A stretch of 64,000 bases of DNA from Pseudoips prasinana. Taxonomy: Eukaryota > Arthropoda > Insecta > Lepidoptera > Nolidae. The stretch spans positions 25,084,001-25,148,000 of the forward strand of contig OX621247.1 in assembly GCA_951640165.1 (NCBI GenBank), given 5' to 3'. Below are positions 22,905 through 33,994 of this stretch, in pieces; position 1 is the stretch's first letter, and every line of letters starts with the position of its first letter. Position numbers and translations under genes: made by a program. The notes beneath the pieces were generated by a model, which was not told where the DNA came from, did no database searches, and was given only the letters and a program-made list of their open reading frames with translations.

Positions 22905-23462
22905 TAATTTAATATTAGACACAACAGATATCTCTATTATAGACGAAATTACTATTATTATCATATTTACTAGGTGGCAGAAAGAAGTTTACCTTACACT
23001 TAGCTTACACTACTATAGAACGATTGTATTTTTATTTATCAGAACCATAAAAATTAAGCAATTGGAAGTCATCAAAGTCGTCTGTTTCAAAACATTTTTG
23101 TTAAAACTATTCCGAGGCAAGTATGAGATATTTTGATTTCAACAAAAGACACTTAAACACTCACGTGTATCGTATATTTGTATGGTGTGATTCCTAATAC
23201 CATTGTTCAAGAATACCTTTGTTCCTCTTCACCCGCGTACACTCAACTATGTATTAAAACTTGTCTCTGAGAGCTAAGTGTAAGGTAAGCTTCTTTCTGG
23301 CTCCTTTTACTACGGACGTATTTTAGTTTAATAACTGAATTTTCAAAATTCAGTATTCTGTTTGCACTTTGTAAATGGCCTTAAATTAAACTTTAGACTA
23401 AAAGATGCTTAGTTAGTGTATTTATTTAAGTAAAACTTAAATAAAATTATGTTAGTATACAT
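22905..23462. other. Nothing recognised
   Basis: AT-rich. The 91-codon plus frame 22861-23136 is antisense to the LINE remnant at its start and has no motif of its own. Confidence 0.45.
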
Positions 23463-23590
23463 TGGCTGGACATGCTTCACGTATGCACCCAGCCAGATGG
23501 GCGCAGATCAAGTAATACAAAGTAGAAGTTCATCAGCGAGAGGAAAGACTGGGGTGAAAGAAGAAAGAATGGGGTGTATTCTGACATAAG
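23463..23590 (+). pseudogene. LINE polymerase C-terminal remnant, frame-broken
   Basis: One frame reads LAGHASRMHPARWAQIK, matching the WAGHxxRMxxxRWA block of RTE-like proteins. After a frame change comes ERKDWGERRKNG, resembling the downstream D-R-x-x-W-x-x-x-G-E block. It is opposite in strand to 22782-22904, so the two are separate or rearranged pieces. Confidence 0.55.
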
Positions 23591-24321
23591 GTAGATAAGT
23601 ATGTAGGGATCGATTTCTCGATTCAAATTATTCTCAATTTTCTTAAATACAAAATATATTAAACAAAAATTGATAACATTTTTGTGTTAACAGTACTTCT
23701 GAAGGATTAGTTAAGGAGGATTTAATAAGAGTTTCTTAGATAAGTGTAGCGAGCTATCTAATGCTCATCAAGTGGAACACCTCTTGAGAACGGTACAGGG
23801 TCACGCGACAAAGACTATGCTAATATTTAGCAGCCTTCCGTTTATTTCTCGTACATACAGTAGACCTTTTGTACTTGTACAATTAGTAAAATTTTAATGG
23901 GATCGTCCAAATTTAAGCTGTTTAACTAATTACTGGTTTACTAGTCTTTTGTTCAGTCGTTTGCGTTTGAGTATTTATCTCATTTCAATATCAAAACACT
24001 TAAGATCTGTATGTTTTCTTGACGACTCTCGTAAGTCATACATTGTCGTCGGAACAGCATAAAACATTTTACGAGGGAACAGAGGTGCCGTAGAATGGAC
24101 ACACGTATGAAAAATATTCTCGTAAAAATGTTATGTCAGTGACAATGAGTAAGTTTACGCTGATTTTATTACTGATGCATTACTGATGTTTAAAAATCAA
24201 TAAAGAGAGATTGCTGTCTTATGACGTCTACAAAACCATACCATACCTAACGAAGCACGGATGCAGAGAAAAAAAAATATTTCATTTGTTATTCATATAT
24301 AGACTGTCCATTATGCATCGC
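23591..24321. other. Nothing recognised
   Basis: No repeat partner and no frame longer than 65 codons. Confidence 0.45.
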
Positions 24322-24519
24322 ACTAAAAGCCTGTGTACACCACATTATTTAAACGCGCCGTCGACGCGAGTTTTAAAAACGCGCGTCGCCGGCGCGCTTT
24401 TATCCTAGAGAGCAGTCTGTTATTTGTATCTATACAAACGCGATTCTAACGCGCGTCTGTCTCGTTGCAAACGCGCGGTAACGGCGCGTTTAAAAAACGT
24501 GGTGTGCATAGGCCCTTAG
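24322..24519. mobile_element. TIR element with GTTTAAACGCGC-type arms
   Basis: Left ACTAAAAGCCTGTGTACACC and the complement of right GGTGTGCATAGGCCCTTAGC pair imperfectly. The pairing continues through CACATTATTTAAACGCGCCG opposite the CGGCGCGTTTAAAAAACGTG end. The CpG-rich interior (CGCGCGTCGCCGGCGCGC) is odd against the AT-rich flanks. It is a non-coding DNA element; no target duplication is clear. Confidence 0.6.
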
Positions 24520-25209
24520 CTTCTTAATTTCGCCCATAATTGATTGACTATTGAGGGCGTCATTTACTGTAATTAAGGAAAGGACTGATGTTGAAGTTAC
24601 TAAAGATAATTTAATAAAACAGTAGACATATATACAACATATGAAAATTTATTCTTTAGCTTCACTTCAAATGACGACATATCTTAGTATAGCGTGTTCT
24701 TTCATCGTTCTAACATGACATTTATATTTATATATCTTTATTTAACATTATAGATATACGACCCAATAAGATAAAGTAGAAATTATATATTTTTATCACA
24801 TAGTACAATTACTATGCGATAACAATATATACCAAATATATATGCCAACCGTGAACTCACTCAACTAATACGAAAACAAATCGATTTGGTTTGCGATACT
24901 TATAACTTCGTCAGTTCTAAGGCAATTTGGATTTTGTTTTTACTTTTAGGCTTTCTTTTAACTGAGACACACACATTATATGTATAACAAAATAATATAT
25001 ACTGAGTATCTAGGCAACTTCTCAGTTATTTTTTATTTAAAAAGCTATGCTTACTGAAAGTGAAATAATCTTCCAGTTTAGTGCTTTCACTTCAATCTTT
25101 TATTATGAATAGCCGTATCGTAAAACTGGCTTGAGGGGTCATGAATTCTATGTGGATGTTTTATGCTTGCGTTTCACGTAGGTAAATTATGACGATTTTA
25201 TTGTACATC
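24520..25209. other. Nothing recognised
   Basis: AT-rich sequence with no repeat partner in the window. Confidence 0.45.
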
Positions 25210-25539
25210 TCAAAATATTTGTATGGTCCTGTATACTATAATAAGACTTCGCACAGGCGTTTCCACTGGAGTCTTTTTGGAGTTTAGTGTTTTATTTAAT
25301 TTTTTTGTACTATCGATTTGGCGAACAAGCATTCGACCCATGTGGAATAGTAAGTGTTTATTACACGCTTTAGATTCATGCGTTGCTCCCTTTCCTCTCC
25401 TAAATGAGGACCATTCTGAAATACTTGATCGCAATATTAACATAACAATACTATTACCAGGAGAGTGTAAGGTATAAAAATCCATGAAAATCACCAGGAA
25501 AAGCTCCCGTGTCATCAACATATAAAGAACTCCATGCAT
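25210..25539 (-). CDS. Unrecognised 109-codon open frame
   Basis: The minus frame begins MHGVLYMLMTRELFLVIFMD, a hydrophobic stretch of about 20 residues that could mimic a signal or membrane segment. It becomes basic and polar (SEWSSFRRGKGATHESKACN). I recognise no family. An 84-codon frame lies opposite on the plus strand (25223-25477). In a 64-kb AT-rich window a frame of this length can occur by chance, and I see no promoter, splice signals or duplicate copy to support it. Confidence 0.12.
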   Translation of the reverse strand: MHGVLYMLMTRELFLVIFMDFYTLHSPGNSIVMLILRSSISEWSSFRRGKGATHESKACNKHLLFHMGRMLVRQIDSTKKLNKTLNSKKTPVETPVRSLIIVYRTIQIF

Positions 25540-26160
25540 TTTAGTAGGCTGTCATTAATTTTTCGCATTATACTTCATTTAAAGTAAGCTTGCCCAAGAT
25601 TTAATCTGGTCACGAATCAAACCATTCACCATATCTGTACAATTGCAGTCAAGCATTTGGTCATTTCTATTCTATTAAGTCTTCTACATATCGCCCGGTA
25701 CTCTATGGCTTCTTCTGTTTTAGCATACAATTCAAACAGTATTTACACACCATCGCGGCTTCGGTGAAGGATGGACTTAGTATATTACACGCTTATATCA
25801 TTATAAAAAATCCTTAATAAAATATTCTCCGACACACAACTAAATATGAATATCCACATAAATCAAAAACTCACACAAGACAGCCGGATATTAATAAGCC
25901 GGTTATCCGGCAATCGCCGGGAGTGATGGCATATAGTTATGTATTATAGAAGCTATAATATGGAGACGCATGTAGGGGACATGGACGGATATTGTAGAGC
26001 CTTTGACGAGCGATGTTGACATGTATTTCATTAACGTTTGTAGGCTTGGAATATTGTGCGATTGAGACGGAAGTAAAAAAAATAAACCAACTGTGGAGCA
26101 TCTACTGGTATATTAAACAAGAATTAGGTAATACACGAAACAATGTTTCGAATTGGTAGA
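25540..26160. other. Nothing recognised
   Basis: Contains a CCGGATA/TATCCGG palindrome (25885-25911) but no larger structure. Confidence 0.45.
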
Positions 26161-26295
26161 ACAGACGCCAGCACATCCAGCTACCCCAATCTGTCAAATT
26201 TCCTTTCTAGATTTTCAACTTTATAACAAAGCATAAGGTTCACTTTCAATTGGGCGAATTTGACAGATTGGGCTAGCTTGATGTGCTGGCGTCTG
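26161..26295. mobile_element. MITE of the CAGACGCC family, copy 3
   Basis: ACAGACGCCAGCACATCCAG at the left and GATGTGCTGGCGTCTG at the right, with the CCCCAATCTGTC arm and the AAGCATAAGGTTCACTTTCA core. The flanking TA is lost or mutated here. Confidence 0.75.
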
Positions 26296-26439
26296 ATCTA
26301 CATTCATTATGGCACGTAAGTATTCTTGATCCTAAATAATAAGTTTCCAGACTTGGAATAGGTTTCCAGACTCGAACCTCCTGTGGGTTTGAGATGTAGA
26401 TCAAAATGTTGAATCAGTGTATAGGTATAGCCAGGTGCT

Positions 26440-26650
26440 TTTATCGATCCACAAGCGAACTGCTTGGCTAAGCACTTAGACGCGCAGTCATGGGTCATGA
26501 CTACGGAAGATTTGGGTGACCGAATAATTGGTTTAATTTCTGAGCGTCACTGTGATTCAAAGGCTAAGGTAAATTAACCTGGTAGATATCAGAGAGTAGC
26601 TATTAAGTCATGTCAATGGCCTACTGGGTGGCTTGAATAATTCCGACTCA
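26440..26650 (+). repeat. Dispersed repeat family D, copy 3
   Basis: TTGGGTGACCGAATAATTGG, TTTAATTTCTGAGCGTC and GGCCTACTGGGTGGCTTGAA follow the order seen at 13195 and 43758. A 63-codon minus frame at 26307-26498 overlaps it by chance. Confidence 0.55.
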
Positions 26651-26921
26651 AGAATAACTACTTCCCATATGAGAAACGACTCGAATCGGCAGTGATGTCG
26701 AAACTTTTGTTTGTCTACAAAGGAATTACGTAACTCTCGAAACAATATTTATAATTGGTTGTAGATGTGTCATGTGTCACAAAATAAGAAACTATCGATT
26801 CCAGAGTAAATATATTGATAATTAATTTTAATAGTAGTTAAGACTGGCCAGTTTTCATTGCAGAAGCAGGATTATGATTCTTTAGTGTTACTAACAGCAT
26901 ATCGAATGCATTATGTATTTA

Positions 26922-27218
26922 CTAGCTGTGCCCTGCGGTTTTACCTGCGTAAAATTTTATAAATTACCACAGCTCCTCCCCCGTTGTTGATAGTGTGATA
27001 ATATGTAGCCTATATGTTGACCCGACCTCTTAGTAATATTTATGCAACATTTGAAGTTAATCCATGCAGTACTTTTCGAGTTTAGCCCAGACACAAAAAT
27101 TCTAAAATCTATATTTTTAGCTTCGATATCGATTATAGGCCACACCCCAAGTATCCTTTTTAATAGATATTCAATGTACAGTTTTGACTTTCCTACGATT
27201 TTATTGTATGTATATAGA
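26922..27218 (-). mobile_element. Non-autonomous Helitron
   Basis: On the minus strand it starts TC (27218-27217) and ends GGGCACAGCTAG (26922). Flanks give A before and T after. Close to the 3' end is ACGCAGGTAAAACCGCAGGG, a degraded version of the CGCGGGTGAAACCGCGGGGC end I associate with lepidopteran Helitrons. Two short frames on opposite strands inside are not genes. Confidence 0.8.
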
Positions 27219-28057
27219 TATTTTTCAACGTATGTATATGAATGGAATGAGGTTTTTTATATACTGAATTAATATCGTTCATGAGACATGTCGGTGTTTC
27301 GGTAACCACCTGACGAATTTACGTGTATTTATTTTGGTACGTTATGAAAACGATACTTCCAAGAAATTTGGCATAAACAATGGACCCTTTATGTTACCCG
27401 TTTACGTCAAAGCAAAAACCGTAACGTAATTGGCAAGTTCACATAACAATATCAATTATAATCAAACTGTTACGTGCCCATATACAACAGAACACAATTA
27501 CTGCTAAGCGCAACGGGTCTCACCACAAAGGCTCGCCTAAACGCCGAATTTTCCCAACACGGGGTCCCTGGTACCCCCACCTCCTCACTGGGGGCCTAAA
27601 CCCCCCCGGGCTCACACGTCTATCCATTTGCCAGCTAGTTCCGAGCTAAATTAATTTCAAAGCTCCTTATGTTACGTGCCTTGCGGCTTTACCGTGCATG
27701 TGTGCGTTTGGTTGTGTTGAAGCTACTTTTGGAAGGCTTAACGGGGTATATACTATGTATATGTGTGCGTCTGCTATATATTCTAAGTTTACGATAGCGT
27801 CTCGTTAAGGTTTGAATTAGACGAAACAAATTAGTTTGGGAATTGGTATTTTATGTACCTATTGAGAGGCTATTACGAAGCGGCATTCATGTTCGTCTTT
27901 CTATGGGTTAAGATGTGTCACTTAAGGTTGATTGGTACCGATCCTCGTTTTAAATATTTAATCTATCTTTCCAGATAAAAGAGCTTATAAATTCATCTCA
28001 TAACCAACAGAAGCACAAGTATTTACAGAAGAATAAATTATAAAAACTAGTCGAGAA
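27219..28057. other. Unassigned, with a GC-rich block at 27500-27640
   Basis: The block contains runs such as CACTGGGGGCCTAAACCCCC and matches no repeat here. It may be conserved non-coding or simply old repeat. No frame supports coding. Confidence 0.35.
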
Positions 28058-28103
28058 ACTCATCGAGTGTTCCCGTGTATACACACGGAAACACTCGATG
28101 AGT
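28058..28103. repeat. Hairpin with 21-bp arms
   Basis: Arms 28058-28078 and 28083-28103 match at 20 of 21 positions with a 4-nt loop. Weaker pairing continues outward (GAGAA/TTCTC). Miniature fold-back or hairpin RNA source. Confidence 0.7.
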
Positions 28104-28832
28104 TATTTCTCACAGTATCCAGTACACGTGTAATTAAAAGCTGACTCAACCCTTTCGTATTGTTACTAAGGCTACTTAGAGCTAATCATACCTATATCTA
28201 TAGGGTGACGAACTCCATCGATTAGGTCGCAGGTTAACCACACCTATATACATTTCTCCAATCTTCTACGAGATACGTAATCAGGGGCCGATAATATAAG
28301 CATAGCGTGGCTTCACTTAAAGTCATTGATATAATTCAAATAAGTATTGACAAAGTTACCAAATACTCAGAATCCATTTTGTACGGATTATATTTCTCAA
28401 AATACAGAAACATTTCTCCCATCTATGATTTCTGAGAACTATTTGAACGTCAAGATAAGAAGAAACTTCTACGTGAGTAAAAAAATGTGGGGTTTCTCGA
28501 TTTAATATCAGAATTTTTAATAAATATATAGGCAAACTTGTTTTCAGAGTATTTAAGTAAGTGTAGACAAAGCAATTTTCATGTGTATTATACACAAAAG
28601 AAAATTGTTGTAATATCATTCATATCAAAGACTTAAAAGTATTGATGAACGTTGCTTACAAAAGCACCGTACGCACAAGGTTTGATTCCAGATAATTATA
28701 TTGTAAGTTTTTATGTACTTATGAGTATTTACGTCAAAGATATGAATGATATGATGATATTACGGCAAAGAATATTACTTATTTAAATACCTATTACTAT
28801 CACTCATTTAATTATTCTTCTCGCTGATCTTG
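28104..28832. other. Nothing recognised
   Basis: The 87-codon minus frame at 28356-28619 has no recognisable motif. Confidence 0.45.
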
Positions 28833-28950
28833 TCCATCCTTAGGTTGTCTGGAAGAGATCGTAGTTAGGAGCGATAAGACCGCTCATTGTACTATATTTA
28901 ATACAACTGTATACTTTATATGTAAATCTTGTTGTACAATAAAGAGTATT
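28833..28950 (+). mobile_element. LINE 3' UTR fragment
   Basis: CTTAGGTTGTCTGGAAGAGA, then AGCGATAAGACCGC and GTTGTACAATAAAGAGTATT with an AATAAA signal. I know this order from 3' ends of moth LINEs. The degraded copy at 6688 shares its start. Confidence 0.6.
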
Positions 28951-28969
28951 TGTCTTGTATTTGTATCGC

Positions 28970-29165
28970 CACTCCATTTCTTCCTGTGGGGGACGTAGAA
29001 GTCGACCCGAGCGAATATCTCCCAGAGAACGGCGGCAGCGTCACTCTGTGTACTATGACATTCTCGTCAGCGTGGCGATTACGGCATATCTCTCCAAATG
29101 ATAGACACAACTCTAATGTGAAAATCTTTTGGAGAAGCCTTTGTCCACCATTCGGCTGTCGTTAA
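28970..29165 (+). mobile_element. RTE-type LINE 3' end fragment
   Basis: GTAGAAGTCGACCCGAGCGA and ATCTCCCAGAGAACGG match the 62265 copy on the same strand and the 4458 copy on the other. The overlapping 78- and 64-codon frames are non-coding by-products. Confidence 0.6.
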
Positions 29166-29264
29166 TATCTCACACAATTTTGTTACGTTCCGAGCGCAAA
29201 TTTATTGCACAATGTCTGAGATTAAGCATATTGTATTAAAATTTAATATTAGTGTAACAACTTT

Positions 29265-29540
29265 GACGGGCCTGTTGGCGTGGTTGGCAAATGCTTGCTT
29301 TTCACGCCGCAGGTCGTGGGTTTGATTCCCACCCAGGACCGATATTTGTGTGCATGTCTGTTTGTCCTTAGCCTGGGTGTAATTATCTATATAACTATGT
29401 ATTTACAATAGATAAGTAGTATATGTAGTATATCAGTTATCTGGTTTCCATGGTACAAACTTTGGGATACCTGATCCCAAACTAAGCAGAGCCGAGAGGT
29501 CGTGTGTATATAATGTCCCAGGATATTAATATGATTATTA
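29265..29540 (+). mobile_element. tRNA-derived SINE (family A), best-preserved copy
   Basis: The head GACGGGCCTGTTGGCGTGG carries the A box and GGTTTGATTCCC the B box. The body follows in full: GTCTGTTTGTCC, GCCTGGGTGTAATTATC, AGTAGTATATGTAGTATATC, CTGGTTTCCATGG, TTTGGGAT and AATGTCCCAGGATATTA. A small internal duplication around ACTTTGGGATACCTGATCCC makes this copy longer than the others. Confidence 0.85.
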
Positions 29541-29814
29541 AAATTACGATACACTTTTAACTATATAACGTACATATTATAGAACGTTTAGAATACAATT
29601 TTTGCGTTCGTCATACTACTACCTCCATAGACTAGAGAGAGAAACTTAACTCTTACAATTAACATACATATATACTTCCTTATAAAGTAACGTTACCACG
29701 ATCCCTGGGGAGCGATAAACTGTAGCAACATATAAATGTAGTAGTGCAGTGGTATGATTTGAATGAAATTTCAAGGATTTTTTACTTTCTGACCAGCATA
29801 ATCGGGTATCATCC

Positions 29815-29995
29815 AATCAGTCGGAAAACGTCCACTGCTGGACTAAGATCCCCTACAAGATGAGCCGATGATTTTGTGACGGTCGCTGGCAGCACAAGAC
29901 TGGCAATTGTGGAGATCACATTAGGCAATAAGTGAGCCCTTTGTCCAACTCTGGATGTTTTTCGGCTGCTATGATAATAATGATGATGATGTTTG
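29815..29995 (+). mobile_element. RTE-related fragment with complementary ends
   Basis: It begins GTCGGAAAACGTCCACTGCT and ends CAACTCTGGATGTTTTTCGG followed by an (ATG)n tail. The two ends are complementary versions of the RTE terminal word, so it resembles a short non-autonomous derivative. Confidence 0.5.
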
Positions 29996-31059
29996 GGATT
30001 TACCCAAGGAACGCAGGTTTAAAATCTATCGAAAGACTCCATTTATTATTATTCTGAGAAGTAAATTTCAATGATTTCTAATCAGCAGATACTATCTAAA
30101 ACATATATAGTTGTATTATTTTACAAAAATGTTTACTAGAAATATAATCCAAATTGTAAATGGAACGACACTGGTATAGTATGAAAACTTTTACGTAATA
30201 TAGTACCTATTCGCCCCAACATCCTAGTGACACTTTATCTTTCCTGTTTGACACCCCTCCCAATCTCCGCATGTTTTCACTTTATATACTGACAGACGAC
30301 GATACCAACCGGATATTGCGTCGGCCTACGTACTAACGTAATGTAACATAGTTCGGAAGATATATGTAGCTATGTAACTTTATACGTCGAAGGTACGTTT
30401 TATCAGATTTGAGAATATCAATAGCGGTAGAAATTAAATAGATATTCTTGTAGGTAAACTAAGCAGGTCGATAAAAAAAAGTTTCGGACATCTTTAAATG
30501 AGCCGTATAAAGGTCATTGGGCAACTAAGTATGGAACCTATACCCACGGCCTACAGAAAATAAAATAGGTAGTATGTTTAGATAAACGTCTCTAGTTTAC
30601 GAATATATATGTCGCATTAACGCAGACAATGGGAAAAAAACATAAATCTAAAAAATAAAAATACAATAATAAGGTTTATTATAACAAGGCTTAGTACATT
30701 TTTATTGGTTTTTTGATAGTAAACATAAGTTTAAAAATAAAATAAGTAAAATAAAACAAGTATAGAAGAGTTTTTGAGTTTTATTCGACATGATCAATGT
30801 CTACGGGAATAATTGTATCGTTGTTATCAATTAACAAACAAATGTAGGTAAGTATAAGAATGCCTCGCGTGCCTATTTGGAACTTTTTTGAAAAGTCCAG
30901 TGAAGGCAGCAAAACAGCTAAGTATCTGTATTAATTGTCGCCGAGAACTTTCGTAAAAATCGTCGATAACAAACCTTAAAACTCATCTAAAGCAAAAACA
31001 CGTTTCGGCATGTAAGTAATATGTTAAATAGCGCCTAAAACATACACGTTAAAAGTTAT
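29996..31059. other. Nothing recognised
   Basis: AT-rich, no frame of 60 codons and no repeat partner. Confidence 0.45.
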
Positions 31060-31255
31060 CATTTATTGCGCCCGTTTAGCGCGTTGCTGAATAAAATAAT
31101 GACATCTCCACGTTCAGTTGACTATCGCGTTTCGTTATAGCGTGCTATAATTATAGAATATAAAATAGCATGCTATAAAAATATATTCAATAGTCTATAG
31201 CACGTTTATAGTTTATAGCAGATTTGAACATCACTAACTCTTATAGCGTGCAAAC
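31060..31255. repeat. Cluster of TATAGCRTGCTATA palindromes
   Basis: TTATAGCGTGCTATAA, ATAGCATGCTATAA, TCTATAGCACG, TTTATAGCAG and TTATAGCGTGC occur within 130 bp in both orientations. It looks like the internal sub-repeats of a decayed TIR element. A related TTATAGCACGCTC lies at 60391. Confidence 0.4.
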
Positions 31256-31454
31256 GTTTATTTTGTTTATTTATTTAAAAGAATGCTTCACTGGAATTGT
31301 TTTATCAAAACATTTATTACCTATTTTTCATTTATCTTTAACACTTTATTCCCATGGTTAAAAAAAAATAACTATCTAAATTGTAATGTAGGTTAATACC
31401 TAACAATTTAAAACTAATTTGGTTTTTGTAGGAAAACTATCGTTAACTGGGTCA

Positions 31455-31545
31455 GATTTCGCCCAATGACCTTTAGGTAAGAGTGCGAATCGAACCCACG
31501 AACCATGGCGTATCTCATCTGCGTAACCGCCATAGCACCGTGGAG
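31455..31545 (-). mobile_element. tRNA-like SINE head
   Basis: On the minus strand GGTGCTATGGCGGTTACG (A box) is followed by GTGGGTTCGATTCGCAC (B box) at tRNA-like spacing. The body is not recognisable, and it does not fold as a complete tRNA by eye. Confidence 0.5.
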
Positions 31546-32510
31546 TTCGGACTCGAACTTTTACAATCCATTCGATGCTCCATTAATTCTACGTAGGGAT
31601 GACGCTTAACGCCATCTTACTGAAACCTGCATTCGGCTAAGACGGCTGGTATGCTAATATTTAGATTGGAAACAGATGGCGCTTTATTTATTTTTATTTT
31701 TCATAAAAATATTATTTGAAATATGATATTGATTAGTTAAGCAGAAAATCTATAATAGAAGAAAGACGGGGATTTCTGGGCCTGACTGTAATAAGTTGAG
31801 ATATGGTTTTAAAAAAGCGTTATTTTTTTCTATTTCAAACTGTAAAAAATTGACCCAATTTACAATCTGGAAAACGAGAAATCTCAAAATAAGTTTAAGT
31901 CACGCATTAAATTGGTTGTTGTTTACTATAATCGATTAACGTCCAGCCAGCAGATAACCGATTTAATCATAATAATTATTAAATACATTAACATAATGTC
32001 AACAGTAAAAAATAAAATATCAACAAAATAAATAGAAATCATAATATCGGTTATCGTTCAAATCGATTTATTAGTTATTGGCAATTTTATTTTTAATCTA
32101 TGCTGACAGTGACTGGTGACAGATTTTGAATCCTAATCTATGATCAGGCACTCGTTTCTCGTTTCGTTTAGTGCGTGTGTGATTTGAGTATTTTTTATTG
32201 TTTTGTTTATATATCCCCCGACAACTTCATTCTCTCTACGGACTTCTGATATTGCTTAATGTGTACGACTTTTGCTAACATACTGGACATGGATAACAAT
32301 TAAATAGCAATCGCCCATAAAATCAGCTGTTTAATATAGGTTGATACATAACCTCTCTATTAAGTACTAAACCTTTTATAACTCTGCTCACAGATTGAAA
32401 AAATCCATGGAATTTTTAGTGATTGGCTGATAATTTATAGACCCATTAATTGACACCACTTTTATCTTATTATATCCGAGCCCAATATTGTATGAAAACG
32501 TATCCGTCTC
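31546..32510. other. Nothing recognised
   Basis: No frame of 60 codons, no repeat partner. Confidence 0.45.
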
Positions 32511-32549
32511 CTTTGATAGATTGGGGTAGCTTGATGTGCTGGCGTCTGT
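32511..32549. mobile_element. Half of a CAGACGCC-family MITE, copy 4
   Basis: Only the right arm survives (GATTGGGGTAGCTTGATGTG then CTGGCGTCTG, TA next). The left arm is absent. Confidence 0.65.
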
Positions 32550-33634
32550 ATCTTGAAGTTGATGAACAAATAGTTCAATAAAATAATTCCAACTTCATGT
32601 CAGCTGGGCTGCGTAATATATTCTCCAAATACTTCTGTCTGACCACCTCTCTCTGGTCTGTAAACTAGAGTTTTTAATCAGTGTGTGTGGCCAATAACTT
32701 ATGGCATTGAATCGTGGTCTTTAAAAATTGGAATAAAAATACAGCTAAAACTTTAAATTTCGATAATAAAACATACATATACATTCAGTCAAAAAAGTTT
32801 CGGGAATGGATGATTTGTTTATGGTTCCAAATTCAAATTTTGTTTTTTTTGTTGTTGTTAGATTGGCACACCTGTTTTCCATTTTGGCGCGGAGTTTGAG
32901 TTGCATCTGTTATTTATATTAAATACAGTGCTGGTTTTAGTAATATCATATATAGTGTGTATTGCGAATTTCATAATGGACAAAAATATCGAACAAAGAG
33001 TTTGTCTTAAATTTTGCATCGCTAATGGAATGTCGTGTTCGGAGTCACTGAAAATGTTACAGAAGGCTTACGGTGAATCGACTTTATCAAAAACTCGTGC
33101 TTATGAGTGGTTCAAAGCGTTCAAAAGCGGTCGAAATGTGATGAAAGATTTGCCTCGCTCTGGTAGGCGATCAACGTCTGCACCTGAAGTTAACATCGCA
33201 AAAGTGAAGGAAATAGTGACTGAAAACCCTCATTCAACTCTGAGAGAGATAGCCGCCGAACTTTCTGTATCTCACGAGTCGATTCGTACCATTTTAACTA
33301 ATCATTTGGGTATGAAACATGTTGCCGCTCGGCTAGTCCCAAAAGATCTGAAATTTCTCCAAAAACTCAATCGCATGAATGTCGCTGAGGACATGGTAGA
33401 ACGAGTCAATTCCGACCCAACATTCATGAAACGCATTGTTACTGGTGACGAGACGTGGGTTTACGAGTTTGACATGCAAACTAGTCAACAGTCAACAAGC
33501 TTCGGAGTGGCGCCTTCCAACTGAACCGAAACCGAAAAAACCACGCCAAAGTCGATCAAAAGTCAAAGTCATGTTGACTGTTTTCTTTGACTATCGCGGT
33601 GTTGTGCACTCTGAATCATTCTCTAAATAAAGAA

Positions 33635-33994
33635 CCTCATAAATATTATTAAATTAAACTCAAAAATAAATTAGTACCATAACTTATTAAATATACAGGA
33701 TTACGTGATCTTACTCTCATATACACACACACGCACACACATACACAAACACATCCACACACACACACATACACACACATGAACACGCACACACACACTC
33801 ACACAATAACCTATATTAGTTTTATGTCATAGAATAAATTGTTTAGATTTTCCGGAGAGAGCCTGGAGTTCTGTAGTACAGGTCTCGACCTAGTTCAGAC
33901 TCCAGACTCTCACAAGGACCGATTTATAGCAACGAAAATTGTTAACTAGATATTTTTACTTGTAAATTCCTTGTCAAAAATTAAAAAAAAAAAA
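33635..33994 (+). mobile_element. Poly(A)-tailed retroelement inserted in mariner
   Basis: About 360 bp lies between two copies of AAAGAA (33629-33634 and 33995-34000) and ends in a run of A. This fits a 5'-truncated LINE or SINE inserted by target-primed reverse transcription. It contains an AC microsatellite and a unique part with GGAGTTCTGTAGTACAGGTC. The six-base duplication overlaps the A tail, so its exact length is uncertain. Confidence 0.75.
33721..33814 (+). repeat. Impure (AC)n microsatellite
   Basis: About 94 bp of ACACAC with interruptions (ACGC, ATAC, ATCC, ATGA), inside the insertion that splits the mariner. Confidence 0.9.

Noticed and set aside
22861..23136. 91-codon plus frame
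   Set aside because: Its start is antisense to a LINE C-terminal remnant and the rest is hydrophobic AT-rich sequence without a motif.
32901..32975. N-terminal 25 hydrophobic codons ahead of the mariner transposase, looking like a signal peptide
   Set aside because: They are an in-frame extension of the 5' untranslated part; the family start is the Met at 32976.
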